Shown in pieces: positions 32,744 to 42,723 of a DNA stretch of 64,000 bases (position 1 is its first letter; each line of letters opens with the position of its first letter). Position numbers and translations under genes: made by a program. Origin of the DNA: Vulcanisaeta distributa JCM 11213 (GTDB lineage: Archaea; Thermoproteota; Thermoprotei; Thermoproteales; Thermocladiaceae); NCBI GenBank assembly GCA_001316125.1, contig BBCS01000004.1, positions 77,281 to 141,280 of the forward strand, in the 5' to 3' direction. Below the pieces are notes generated by a model. That model had not been told where the DNA came from. It did no database searches and worked only from the letters and a program-made list of their open reading frames with translations.

Positions 32744-33019
32744 GTTATCTCTATTACTTTGGGCATTGATTAAAGTCTCTAAGCCCTTCCTCGTAAGGTA
32801 AACCCCCCCTGAATATGGCTCCCACCTAATTAGGCCTAGATTCTTTAATTCGTTTAGGTAGCGTATCAACCTATCATATGGTACACCAACCATCATTGCG
32901 AGCCTACTTAATTTATCGCAACTCCCCCCCATTTTATCCAGGGAGAGCAGTATGTCCGCGTATATCTCAACCCTAGTCCTTGGCTTTTTCCTGTACATCA
33001 AGAGGTATAGGCTCTGCAA
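32693..33019 (-). CDS. Winged-helix DNA-binding protein
   Basis: 108 aa, intact. Single wHTH domain: RVEIYADILLSLDKMG, LAMMVGVPYDRLIRYLNELK, NLGLIRWEPYSGGVYLTRKG, the pattern of the archaeal HTH_45-like family. G7/C7 runs at 32801 and 32925 add single Gly residues. Its 3' end overlaps the convergent membrane-anchored regulator by 51 nt. Target genes are not deducible. Confidence 0.75.
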   Translation of the reverse strand: MQSLYLLMYRKKPRTRVEIYADILLSLDKMGGSCDKLSRLAMMVGVPYDRLIRYLNELKNLGLIRWEPYSGGVYLTRKGLETLINAQSNRDNLVLILTEISRSVKTVT

Positions 33020-33309
33020 CAGTCTTTAACCATATCGTAAAGGCGCACAGGCAACTAAACGGCAACCTTATTGCAACCAGTTCTTACATCATGACCCAGT
33101 AGCTCTTTGTTCGTTTTAGCGCCCCCCCAGACTTAATACGCTATGTCTTTCTATTCATAGCGGACATTCATACACCTAGTTATCTTTATTTCAATCCTTA
33201 GAAGGCATGAAAATCACGATGCAGAGAGTAGGTCGGTAATATCTTAAGGGATGTATTTCAAAATTTAATTATGATTTTAAGTCATTTTATTTTGAATTAA
33301 GTAGATACT
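33020..33309. other. Intergenic region with no recognised feature
   Basis: About 290 bp between two minus-strand genes. It holds a C7 run at 33122 and AT-rich patches near 33260-33300, but I find no reading frame, tRNA, C/D sRNA or clear terminator here. Confidence 0.4.
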
Positions 33310-33882
33310 TTACGAGTGCCTCTTAACTGATGCATGTATTACTGGTATTACCACACACTTCCCATTACCTGTAATGATGACATTATTCACGGCACCGAAG
33401 TCCACATTAACGTCATAATTAGTACCATTAACAACTATGGGGGGGCTCTGTCCAAGGGGTATTTCAAACTTACCACTTGGTAATGTGCAGTTATAGGTCT
33501 GTCCATTAACAACTGCCTGAACGTTAGAGACGTATAGCCTTATTATGTTGTACGTGCCATTGGTTAAGGAGCACTGGGCAGCGAGTTGACTAGTATTAAC
33601 TAGTTGTGCCAGGTCAAAGGTGGTTTGTGTTAAGCTGCAGGTTACCCAGGTGTTATTGCCGCCGCCCTCCCTATGGAAAGCAATCTCACTTATTGTTACG
33701 TATAGGTGATCAACCTTTACGGGCTTATCGCTTAGGTACACGTACACCTGACTTGTTGGTACTTGGCTCGTCAGCCCGCTCGTTATGCCTATACCATGCC
33801 CACTAAGCATTAGGTAAGCTATTACCCCCCCTATTACTATTACCACAGCCACTGCAGCACCTATGACCCAACCCCCCCTCAC
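33310..33882 (-). CDS. DUF4382 domain membrane-anchored protein
   Basis: 190 aa. N-terminal TM anchor (WVIGAAVAVVIVIGGVIAYL), then a DUF4382 beta domain: QVYVYLSDKPVKVDHLYVTI, SEIAFHREGG, DLAQLVN, GTYNIIRLYVSNVQAVVNG. Extracellular, with several Asn-glycosylation sites (NTS, NGT, NCT). DUF4382 proteins occur in archaeal and bacterial envelopes; the role is unknown. C7/G7 runs at 33834, 33873 and 33440 add Gly or Pro. Intact frame. Confidence 0.75.
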   Translation of the reverse strand: MRGGWVIGAAVAVVIVIGGVIAYLMLSGHGIGITSGLTSQVPTSQVYVYLSDKPVKVDHLYVTISEIAFHREGGGNNTWVTCSLTQTTFDLAQLVNTSQLAAQCSLTNGTYNIIRLYVSNVQAVVNGQTYNCTLPSGKFEIPLGQSPPIVVNGTNYDVNVDFGAVNNVIITGNGKCVVIPVIHASVKRHS

Positions 33883-33939
33883 CTAAATCACCGATGCCTT
33901 ATAACCTCATTATTTAAAAGGTATGTCGAAGAAACTACC

Positions 33940-35347
33940 GTGGAATTACCGTGGAAAGACCCATTTATTACTTTTAAACCATTGAAACCTGTTAAATCAG
34001 CAGCCCTAATGACTGAGAAAATTACCTGGCTGAAGAGGGACTTGAGTACATTGGAGTTATTTGCTCTCGGCTACTCAGACGTATCATCAACCTACTACTT
34101 CACACTTGGCATAGTTGCACTCAACTCAGGACCCCCCCTATTACCAATAACAATGCTCCTGGGATCCCTATCCCTATGGCTAGTTGGGCTGGCATACGCT
34201 GAGTTCGGGAGTGCAATACCGAGGACCGGCGGTGCGTATTATTACATCCGCCGTGAATTGGGCAACACCTGGGGGGGCTTCATAGCAGGGTGGCTACTGA
34301 GTTTCGACCAAATACTAATGATAGCCTATGGCGCCCTCGGCACCGTTAACTACCTTAACGTGGTAATTCCTCCAGCATCACGATGGCCCATAAACTCAAT
34401 ACTCTCAATCTTAATAATAATGATTATAATGACCATAAACATACTCGGAATAAAGGCCTCTGCACGTTTCAACCTAACCCTACTAACCATTGACCTACTT
34501 GGAATACTAATATTACTAGCGTTCGGTTACTACTTGGTGATTAATCATGGAGTGCTAATGCCAAGATTACCATTTAACTATGATAATCTAATTCATGGAT
34601 TAACATACTCATTTAGAGGCTATACAGGTATTGACGTAATAGCACAGTCAACGGGGGAGGCCCTGACACCCTATATATCGGTCCCAAGGGCCATAATCGG
34701 CGTATCCTCACTATCAACGGCCGTGGCACTACTATTATCGTTACTGACCATATTATCAGGCGCCTTAACGGTTGTTTCCAGCAACGTCGGCGACCCCCAT
34801 AGGTGCCCTGGCCAGGTACTTATTCCATAACATGTATTTATCCATTTACATCTCAGTATCAATAGCAATAGTGCTCCTTATATCCGTCAACGCGGGCATT
34901 GTGGATTTCTCAAGGAGTATCTACGTAATGAGCGAGGATGGTTTGTTACCGGGTAGGTTAAGTAGTGTTCATGGTAGGTATAGGACGCCCCCCCATTTAG
35001 CAATAATAATCTCATCACTAATAGCAATACTATTTGTGATTCCCGGCAGTGTTGAGCTCATTGCAGACTCCTACGCAATAGCATCAACGATTGTGTATCT
35101 AATGACTATGATCGCACTGATAATATTTAGGAATAAGGAGTCCCACTTAGTGCGTTATTTCAGGATACCCGGCATAACAATAAAGCGAGTGGAGGTGCCT
35201 ATTGTGTCGATTATTGGCATTATTATATATACATTTTCGATTATGCTCATAATCCTAATTAAGGCAATGTACATGTTGGTGGTGCTGTCATGGCTACTTA
35301 CAGGCATGTTGCTGTACCTATTTAATAGATCTTCTCGACGCACTTAA
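33940..35347 (+). CDS. APC-family amino acid permease, frame-broken
   Basis: About 12 TM segments. Family marks: LFALGYSDVSSTYYFTLGIV (TM1 substrate loop), GLAYAEFGSAIPRTGGAYYY, LSFRGYTGIDVIAQ-type TM6 region and IYVMSEDGLLPGRLSSVHGR before TM9. GTG start at 33940. The frame breaks at the C5 run 34794-34798; four C give NVGDPIGALARYLF. Joined ~468 aa. It probably imports amino acids or amines; the substrate is not predictable. It converges with, and overlaps by 26 nt, the RCK-type gene. Confidence 0.85.
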
Positions 35348-35978
35348 CCACGGAATCCGAGGCACCAACAATGAATAATTTATCCCCCAGCCTCAATCCT
35401 AAGCTCCTCATCACTGATTATAATATCCTCACCCCCTAATGATCAGTGGTATTGCCACACCACACCTCCTGGCAACATCCCTAACCTCCTGGTTTATGTA
35501 TGGCGACTCCGAGCTAATCACGACGTAGTACGCCTGCACCTTATCGTCAGAATAAAGCAGTTGCTTAAATGGTAGCTTTAGGTAATGGGCTATCTTCGAC
35601 AATACGGCATCCACAATGGGTATTGCATAGACACCAAGCTCGATGAATGCATCGAGGTACCTCTCCTTATTACTAATTAATGCTATTATCGTTGGCACAC
35701 CCCCCCTCGACTTAGCTATCCTGGCAACCTCCAGGTTGGTCTCGTCATCCATTGATAAGACCACGACCTCACTCTCATCGATTCCACCACCCCCTAAGTA
35801 TTGATTCATTCTTTGGGTCACCGACATAGACATAGGCAGGAACGCCCCCCCTACCCAGCCTCGCCTCATTTTCATTACTCGCTATCATGCTCACATCATA
35901 ACCATTACTAACCAATAACCTGGTAATCACCACGCTAATATCGTTTATCCCAACAATCAACGCCTTACGCACACGCAT
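35322..35978 (-). CDS. TrkA/RCK-type NAD-binding regulatory protein, frame-broken
   Basis: TrkA-N Rossmann domain (ALIVGINDISVVITRLLVSN, then SEVVVLSMDDETNLEVARIA) and a TrkA-C domain (ISDEELRIEAGDKLFIVG). The C-terminus is visible only if the C5 runs at 35432-35436 and 35384-35388 are read as four, giving IIRGEDIIISDEEL and AGDKLFIVGAS. Another shift near 35850. Joined ~215 aa. RCK proteins gate K+ channels or transporters. It faces a permease rather than a Trk channel, so it may regulate transport by the adjacent APC protein; this is inference. Confidence 0.75.
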
Positions 35979-36005
35979 TAAGTAGGGCTGTATTTAAAAA
36001 CCGAT

Positions 36006-36979
36006 TTATCTAAGGTCAACCTGCCTACCATAACCCTCAAGAAACCTCCTCAAATCATCCTCCCTGGGCAGGTTCTCCTCATCACCCTAACCATCACGAC
36101 CATGGCAGCCGCCGCTGAGGCCCTCCTCATCGCGCTCTCCACATCATGACCCCCCCTAAGTATTGATGCCAGGAAGACCCCCCCAGCATAGGCATCACCA
36201 GCGCCAATTGGATCCTTCACAGGAACCCTAAAGGCATCAACCTTAACGACCCTACCCTCCCAATACGCCATTGAACCCTTAACACCGAGCTTAAGCACAA
36301 TCTTATCAATCCCAAATCTAGAACGTAACTCCCTAAACACATCGTCAACCATGGACACACCAAGTAATAGACTGGCTTCATCCTCATCAAGGAACACTAT
36401 ATCCACGAAATTAAGCGCCCTAGACAGTACATTAACGGCATCCTCCACCCGCGTCCATAGCTTCTTCCTATAATTAACATCAAATGATGTGGTGACGCCT
36501 CTACCGCGGGCAATTTCCAAGCCCTTAAATGCCGCTGACCTGGCTGTATCGCTGATTGCCATGGTTATACCCGTCGTATGGAAAACCCTGCGCCGCCAAT
36601 GTAGTCTGGGTCAACGTCGTCAGGACTTAATGCCGAGGCCGCGGAACCCCTCCTATAGTAGAGCACATCACTGACACCTGGTATTGGGTAGTTCCTCTGC
36701 ACGAAATAGATGCCCGTGGGCCTCTCAGGGTCAAACTTAATGTGACTAACGTCAACACCCTCACCCCCCCTAAGCCAATTATAGATGAATAAACCAAACT
36801 CATCAGCACCAAGCCTAGTTATCAACCCACAACTAACACCAAGCCTAACCAAGGCAACACAGACATTAGCCTCAGTACCCGTAGCATGCTTCTCAAAGTA
36901 TGTAACATGCCTAAGCGGTCCATCAGTAACCGCATTAAACTGAACCAGGGGGCTCGCCCAAAGCCACAACCTCAGGCAT
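36006..36979 (-). CDS. PfkB-family sugar kinase, probably 2-keto-3-deoxygluconate kinase, frame-broken
   Basis: Ribokinase-like fold. N-terminal ALGEPLVQFNAVTDGPLRHV, central HATGTEANVCVALVRLG (sugar-binding glycines), VSDVLYYRRGSAASALSP, and the catalytic PIGAGDAYAGGVF (Asp base). The N-terminus resembles KDG kinases of the archaeal Entner-Doudoroff pathway. Breaks: G5 at 36948-36952 should be four (GEPLVQF), a shift at ~36563, and a missing G at ~36085 near the end (MVVMVRGDEENLPRED). Joined ~320 aa; start ATG 36979, stop 36006. KDG specificity is likely but not certain. Confidence 0.8.
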
Positions 36980-37042
36980 TAAGGCGCATATAACCACGGC
37001 ATTATTAAGGAATTACTCTAACAAATTCAAGGAAACTAAAAC

Positions 37043-37050
37043 CTTAAAAG
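37043..37050 (+). promoter_or_regulatory. TATA box of the tRNA gene
   Basis: CTTAAAAG, preceded by AAAAC resembling a BRE, 23-30 nt before the first base of tRNA-Val at 37073. Confidence 0.55.
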
Positions 37051-37072
37051 GCAACACAATTAATGAATCAAC

Positions 37073-37170
37073 GGGCCCGTAGTCTAGCCTGGTAGGATGC
37101 CCAGGGGGGGCCGACGCCCCGTACAAGCCTGACGCGCGGGAGATCCCGGGTTCAAGTCCCGGCGGGCCCA
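37073..37170 (+). tRNA. tRNA-Val (anticodon GAC) with intron at 29/30
   Basis: Acceptor stem GGGCCCG/CGGGCCC pairs perfectly; D arm GTCT/GGAT; anticodon stem CCCGC/GCGGG only forms after removing an intron (37103-37126) between positions 29 and 30; the loop CTGACGC holds anticodon GAC at 37131-37133. Variable loop AGATC, T arm CCGGG-TTCAAGT-CCCGG, discriminator A at 37170 and an encoded CCA at 37171-37173. The intron contains G7 followed by CCGACGCCCC. Four G would form a perfect GGGGC-CGAC-GCCCC hairpin. Non-canonical intron positions are typical of Thermoproteales tRNAs. A TATA-like CCTTAAAAGG lies ~26 nt upstream. Confidence 0.93.
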
Positions 37171-37271
37171 CCAAAGCATCTTAAACATTAGATATTCTAT
37201 GACTGCATTGACGTCACTCCTTACTCAGGATACATGTCAGTAAACAAATTTAAACTCACTCGAATCACTTT

Positions 37272-37325
37272 TACTGAACAGCCGGAGTAAAAAAATACGT
37301 TGTGCGATGCCTAATTGATGATTAT
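37272..37325 (+). repeat. Conserved 5' cassette of surface protein genes, copy 3
   Basis: ACTGAACAGCCGGAGTAAAA; 5' half conserved with copies 1 and 2, 3' half divergent (ATACGTTGTGCGATG). Codes for NSRSKKIRCAM. The start codon is CTG where the others have GTG. Confidence 0.65.
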
Positions 37326-38880
37326 GGGGGGGATTAGGTTCAATAAATTGCTATTCACCGTACTGATCCTAGCAATCATAGCCGCGGCATCAATAATAGT
37401 CTTACCAACTTATAAGGCGTTCATTGGAATAAATCATGTAGGGAGCCTTACACGTGGTTACCCAGGGATGTTGCAGATAATCGAGCCCATACCCATACCT
37501 AAAGGTGTTGAAGTTTTTGCTGTTGGTCCTCCAAGGTTCATCCAGGGTATTGCCAACGCCGGCATTCCACAAGGCATCATAACCCTCATAAACACTTCCA
37601 ACATAATCAATGCGCCGTCTCAGTCGGTCATAGCCATTGACTGGACATACTTGCTTAATTACACGGGCAATAACATGACGATTACCACTGGGATATTGAA
37701 GCACCTACTCATTAATAGGGATATCATAGTGATCGGCGTAAGTAATGTTAGCCAATTAATCACTGCGGAATTAATACTGGCCAAGCATGGGCCAAGGCGT
37801 ATAATGTGAGTGCCGTTGCTGTGCCCATGCGAGGTACGGCATCAATAGTATGAGGTATGTATTAGCCGTGCCAATAGGCAGTAGGGCATTAATGATCGGG
37901 CCTGCTAACACTGCCGGCCTTAATGAGAGACTCATCACAGCATTGGAATTATTATATGGCGTAATTTCCACCATGCAGAATCAGGTAGACCCAGACGATC
38001 CCTGCTACGCAATGGCTAGTTCCCTCTCAGCACCAACCCAACAAACAACCAATGTAAATAATGGCTACTTCTTCTGGTATGGCCAGCAGACTTATAGTGA
38101 TAGTTATGGCTATGAAACCGTTGATTTCTGCGTTGAAATTGGCCAAAACATTAATGAGGAAAATGGATATTACTACATCCCTGGGTATGAGTGGAACTTT
38201 ATCGCGTCAACACCAGCGCCTGGTGCGTATGTTAGTAGCCTATTATCGTTCACTGATCAGTACGCATCATACAAGTGCGCACAAGGTATCATGGAACCTG
38301 ATGTATTTACATGCTCGTATAGAAATACACCGGTTGGTTGGTTCTCCTGGGCTGGCGATGACCCTGGCCCGATAAGTCCATCAACATCGACAAGCGTGAG
38401 CTATCAAGTAAGTATTGCCCTTGGCTTCTCGGCCACCGGACCCACTGGTCAATTCGGTAACGCAATTACGGAAGGTTACACAGTTACTGATCCACCGATT
38501 GAGATAAACTTAACGGCTCCTCAATATACTAGTGCACCCAATGGAGGCCCTGTCCCCAATGAGACCTGGGTATTGGCACCAACAAACCCAACAGCCGCTG
38601 CCCAGCAGAATCAATTGGCCACTGAGATCCTTGGGCCTATGGTTATTTACCCATTCCTAACGACCCAGATCAACGTGCCTGCCGGCGTTCAAGCGTGCTA
38701 TATAGCGGTGGTGGTTCCTTATGTAATTATGAATCAGTCATATATGATATTCAATGGTTCATATTTTACCCATCACCACCCAATACGCAGTTTCAAGCAA
38801 TAAACATTGGAACCTCCGGACCAAGCATGTCATCACCAAGTGGGTTCTATGTAATGGCGTACACGTCTAGTTGTCCCTAG
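37274..38880 (+). CDS. Secreted surface protein with MNSRSK-type N-terminus (family member 3), frame-broken
   Basis: A CTG at 37274 aligns with the GTG starts of the paralogues (xNSRSKKIRCAM), then a shift near 37310 leads to MIMGGIRFNKLLF and a TM segment (LFTVLILAIIAAASIIVLP). Ectodomain ~480 aa with shifts at ~37800-37850 and ~38765. It includes DPDDPCYAMASSLSAPTQQT, ASYKCAQGIMEPDVFTCSYR and a C-terminal beta-rich part (VQACYIAVVVPYVIMNQSYM; SPSGFYVMAYTSSCP). Asn- and Thr-rich, likely glycosylated. Body shares little obvious sequence with members 1 and 2. Function unknown; exposed envelope protein by inference. Confidence 0.55.
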
Positions 38881-39273
38881 TAACGATATACGTAGTGCCA
38901 CGCCGTATTAAATCCACCTCATCCCCCCCTTAAATTCATAGCATTTTCCCATACTTAATTCCATTGTATTTTCTCCTTAAGGTTGTTGCTGGGTAAGTTT
39001 GTCATGGTATGGTATCGTTAATTTAATTTCATCCCTAGCATGATCATATTAATCATGGTATTGGGGGATTTGAAATGCATCGTAGAAGACCCACCTTTCG
39101 CCTTGCTTAAGTCATTATTCTTAAAGTGGCTGGGGGGGAATTCTTGCATATTGATCATACCGTTTTACTTAAATTTAGATATTACTAATTCTTTTATATG
39201 CATAATATTCTATATGTAATATTCCATTTAGGTTCATAGATAAAGCTTATAAATAAGTATGTGCTACAGTATT
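38881..39273 (+). promoter_or_regulatory. AT-rich intergenic region with promoter for acyl-CoA synthetase
   Basis: Almost 400 bp without a gene. Two homopolymer runs (C7 near 38923, G7 near 39131), AT-rich stretches around 39160-39240 and, at the right end, TATA CTTATAAATAAG (39248-39259). That TATA is about 25 nt before the ATG at 39274. No frame, tRNA or sRNA found. Confidence 0.45.
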
Positions 39274-40968
39274 ATGCGTTTTATCAGGGGGGGCTTTCCA
39301 TCAACCATGATGGATGACTACCCACTAAATGTTCATGCAATATTAAGGCATGCTGCGTTGTATTTTGGTGAGGATGAGGTTGTGTCTAGGGATGTTGATG
39401 GTAGTATTGTAAGGCTAACGTATCGAGATGTCTATGATAGGGTTCAGAGGATGGCCTCGATGCTTGAGAGCGAATTGGGTGTGGGACCCGGTGATAGGGT
39501 TGGCGCACTCGGTGTTAATACCCATAGGTATTACGAACTTTACTTCGCCGTATCAGGCATTGGCGCTGTTTTTGTTGAGATGAACTTTAGGTTATCGCCA
39601 GTCGAGATAACACATGTGGCCAATCATTCAAAGATTAAGGTTCTCTTCATAGATGCACCACTCTTAACCCAATTTGGAAATGTAATTCCGCAATTTAAGC
39701 ATGTTGAGAAGGTGGTGGTAATGGGTAAAGTAAATGAACCTGCTGAATTAGGTGGATTAAGGATCTATGACTATGAGGACTTGGTAAGGAGTGGTGGTAA
39801 GTACGATTTTCCCTTCATTGATGAGAGGTCAGCATGTTGTGCTTGCTATACGTCTGGCACTACTGGCATGCCCAAGGGTGTCTATTATTCCCATAGATCC
39901 TTCGTATTACACGCAATGGCGATTCACCAAGTATTTCCCATGGGCCAAGCGATGCACTTTTACAACTTGTTCCGCTATACCACGTGAATGGTTGGGGAAT
40001 GCCGTTCGCAGCCACCATGATCGGCGCAAAACTTGTTTTTCCAGGTATATGGAGTATAAACGACTTGAAACCCATAATTGATTTAATGATAAACGAGAAG
40101 ATAACGCGATCAAATGGCGTGCCTAGTGTATGGATATCCATACTCAATTACCTAAGATCAATGAGCCCTAAGCCACACTTTAACATGAAGGTTGTAAGTG
40201 GTGGTTCAGAGCCGCCGGTGGCTATGATGCGGGGGGGCTTAAGCGAATTTGGTATTGAGGTAATACATGCGTATGGATCCACTGAGACATCGCCGTTAAG
40301 TCATGTCTACGTACTTAAGCCTAAGGTGATTGAGAAATTAAGGACTGAGGATGAGTATTGGGAGCATAAGGCTCGACAGGGCTTACCCATGTTTCCCATG
40401 GAACGCAAAGTCATTGATGAGTATGGGTACGACATACCTTGGGATGGAAAGACACCCGGCGAGTTACTTGAGAGAGGTCCCTGGGTAATTAAGGAGTACT
40501 TCAACGATCAAAGGACATTTGGTTCCTTCTATGGGGAGGGTATTGATATCTGGTGGAGGAGTGGCAATGCAGTTGTTATTGATGGAGATGGGTATATGAA
40601 GATCGTGGATAGACTAAAGGATTTGATAAAGAGTGGTGGCGAGTGGATATCAAGCGTTGACATGGAAAACTACCTAATGGCGCATCCCGCGGTTTATGAG
40701 GCCACCGTGGTTGGAGTACCGCACCCAAAGTGGGGGGGTGAGAGACCGTTAGCGTTCGTGGTCCTAAAGCCTGAGTATAACTGAGTATAAGAATAAAGAT
40801 AAGGAGGAATTAAAGAAAGAATTACTAAATCATTTATCGAGTAGGTTTGCGAAGTGGCAGTTACCGGAGATATTATTTGTTGATTCGATACCAAAGACGA
40901 GCACCGGAAAGTTCGATAAGAAGGTATTGAGGGAGCAGTATAAGGATTATTTTACCAAGGAAAAGTAG
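39274..40968 (+). CDS. Fatty acyl-CoA synthetase (AMP-binding), frame-broken
   Basis: ANL-superfamily ligase activating a carboxylic acid as acyl-AMP then acyl-CoA. Motifs: CYTSGTTGMPKGVYYSHRS (P-loop A3), VIHAYGSTETSPLSH (A5), GDGYMKIVDRLKDLIKSGGE (A8 hinge) and the A10 lysine in IPKTSTGKFDKKVLRE. Breaks near 39955 (active-site region, before VNGWGMPFAATMIG) and at 40771-40790, where an exact 10-bp duplication CTGAGTATAA shifts the frame; deleting one copy gives KPEYKNKDKEELKKELLNHL. TATA favours the ATG at 39274 over that at 39259. Joined ~555 aa. Similar to medium/long-chain fatty acid ligases of Thermoproteales; substrate inferred. Confidence 0.88.
40771..40790 (+). repeat. Exact 10-bp tandem duplication inside the acyl-CoA synthetase gene
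   Basis: CTGAGTATAA occurs twice head to tail. Removing one unit restores the reading frame of the C-terminal domain precisely, so it is either a recent slip mutation or an assembly artefact. Confidence 0.9.
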
Positions 40969-41028
40969 CATCACAGCGCTAAAAAGATAGTTTAATAAAT
41001 CCAAGACCTTGTATAGTGCTGATCCATA

Positions 41029-42046
41029 ATGATCATTCCAATTACATTTTTAAAATTTTTAAGGAAAATTCGCAAAATCGCTCGAAGTACAATACTTTAC
41101 TCACTAATTCTATTTTTAATTATTTTATTCGTTGGTGCCCTTGCGATGTACTTAATCGAGCATGGTAAGAACCCTGGGTTCAATAATTACTTCAATGCTG
41201 TTTGGTTTGTGATGGAGACCATAACGACTGTTGGTTACGGCGACGTCGTGCCAATACATACCTTGGCAAGTTGGTTGATATGATTATTATGCCTGTGGGT
41301 ATTGCCACCATTAGTCTATTGACTGCATCGATAGCCACTGAATTAACTAATGTTGCAATAATGAGGAGTATGGGTCATCACACAACCTCAAAGGGTAGGC
41401 ACATCATTGTCATTGGGGATTCTGATAAGGCGCTGAAGGTTATTAGTATAATTGAGGAGTTAATGAATAGGAGGGGCAAGGTCATGGATATTCTCTATAT
41501 AAGCAATGGTGATAAGCCACCGTCGTTACCTGCAGATATTGAGTTTATTCGTGGCGATCCATTCAATACCAATGACTTACTGAGGGCTGGTGCAGATAGG
41601 GCTTCTACCGTGGTCATACTTCCGTTTAATGATGCTGATGTTAAGGCTGCGGATGCTAAGGTTATTCTATTAATCATGAGTATCAGGAAGCTGAACCTAA
41701 CGCCTACATTATTGCTGAGGTTCTTAATGAGGCTGATAGGGACTATGCCCTGAGGGCTGGTGCTAATTCCGTGGTTTCCCTGGGTTCCTTCACGACGGTT
41801 ATGATAGCCAATGAGGTCTTTGATCGTGGTTTATCCTCAGTATTGATAAACATAATCAATAGGGGGTAACCTGGCTTAATGGATGCTGATGAGTATGTTG
41901 GGAGGCAGTTCATAGAGGTTATGCAATTGGTTAAGTCGAGACTGAATTATTTAGTTATTGGTGTGGTTAGGGATGGTGAGGTCATTCTTAACCCAGGTAA
42001 TGACTTGGTGATTCAGTCAGGTGATTCGTTGCTCGTCATTAAGTGA
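41029..42046 (+). CDS. MthK-like potassium channel with RCK domain, frame-broken
   Basis: Two TM helices flanking the selectivity filter TITTVGYGDVVP (residues ~62-73), then an RCK/TrkA-N domain (HIIVIGDSDKALKVISIIEE; ADRASTVVILPFNDADVKA) and a TrkA-C domain (FIEVMQLVKSRLNYLVIGVV, NPGNDLVIQSGDSLLVIK). Breaks at ~41275, ~41700 (NPNAYIIAEVLNEADRDYAL) and ~41870. Joined ~335 aa, close to MthK. Expected: K+ channel gated by a cytosolic ligand. Ends 34 nt inside the convergent hemD gene. Confidence 0.88.
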
Positions 42047-42723
42047 TTCATTAATAGCCTTAAAATGCCGTTTAGTGTGTACTCGCTTGGAGTTAGGGGG
42101 GGATTTATACCATCATTTCTCATGTGGCTTTCTGTAACCTTACCAATGGCTATCACGGGCTTACTCCTAAGCGCATCCCTGGCGCAATTTCTTACTGCTT
42201 CATAGGTCATTGGGCTCATAAAGACGACGTAGTCAACGTAATTAATGAGCCTACATGCGATCTCAACGCCTGCAGGATTCGGTCTCACGTCATAGAGCCT
42301 GTACTCAATTACATCATAATTTAATTTTTTAAGTTCGTTAATGATATAATCATTACCCCCCCTTAATGACCTTAACACTACGACCTTACCACGTGGTAAA
42401 TCGCGCATCATATCTATTATACCGTAGCTCGAGAACTCCTTAGGCATTATACATGTAACATTCAGTTTTTCCACCTCATTGCATGTCTGTGGACCGACAC
42501 CAATGACCTTCACATCATTACTTAATTGCCGTAGTTTCTCGCCAACGTACTTCACCACGGTGGTGCTCATTATAATCACGTAATTAACACCGTTAAGTGA
42601 GACCCTACTAATCGCATCCTCATTGGGCGCAACATCAATAACGGGTACCTGAATTATGTCAGCACCATTGAGGTGAATAGGCCTAATCTTTCCCGAGGCC
42701 CTAAGAATGAGCACTTTCGCCAT
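42013..42723 (-). CDS. hemD: Uroporphyrinogen-III synthase
   Basis: ~237 aa two-domain HemD: residues VNYVIIMSTTVVKYVGEKL and VDYVVFMSPMTYEAVRNCA mark the two Rossmann-like lobes, PVIAIGKVTESHMRNDGINP is the typical C-terminal stretch (family A-I-G-x-x-T-A). It closes hydroxymethylbilane to uroporphyrinogen III, the branch point to haem, sirohaem and cobalamin. ATG 42723 preferred over a TTG at 42735. The gene overlaps the end of the upstream epimerase gene by about 23 nt, so it is the next cistron of that operon, and overlaps the K+ channel gene at its 3' end. Confidence 0.82.
   Translation of the reverse strand: MAKVLILRASGKIRPIHLNGADIIQVPVIDVAPNEDAISRVSLNGVNYVIIMSTTVVKYVGEKLRQLSNDVKVIGVGPQTCNEVEKLNVTCIMPKEFSSYGIIDMMRDLPRGKVVVLRSLRGGNDYIINELKKLNYDVIEYRLYDVRPNPAGVEIACRLINYVDYVVFMSPMTYEAVRNCARDALRSKPVIAIGKVTESHMRNDGINPPLTPSEYTLNGILRLLMNHLMTSNESPD

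Noticed and set aside
21475..38880. Programmed frameshifting or phase variation by the G runs in surface genes
   Set aside because: The same run pattern occurs in housekeeping genes, intergenic DNA and a tRNA intron, so it is not specific to surface genes.
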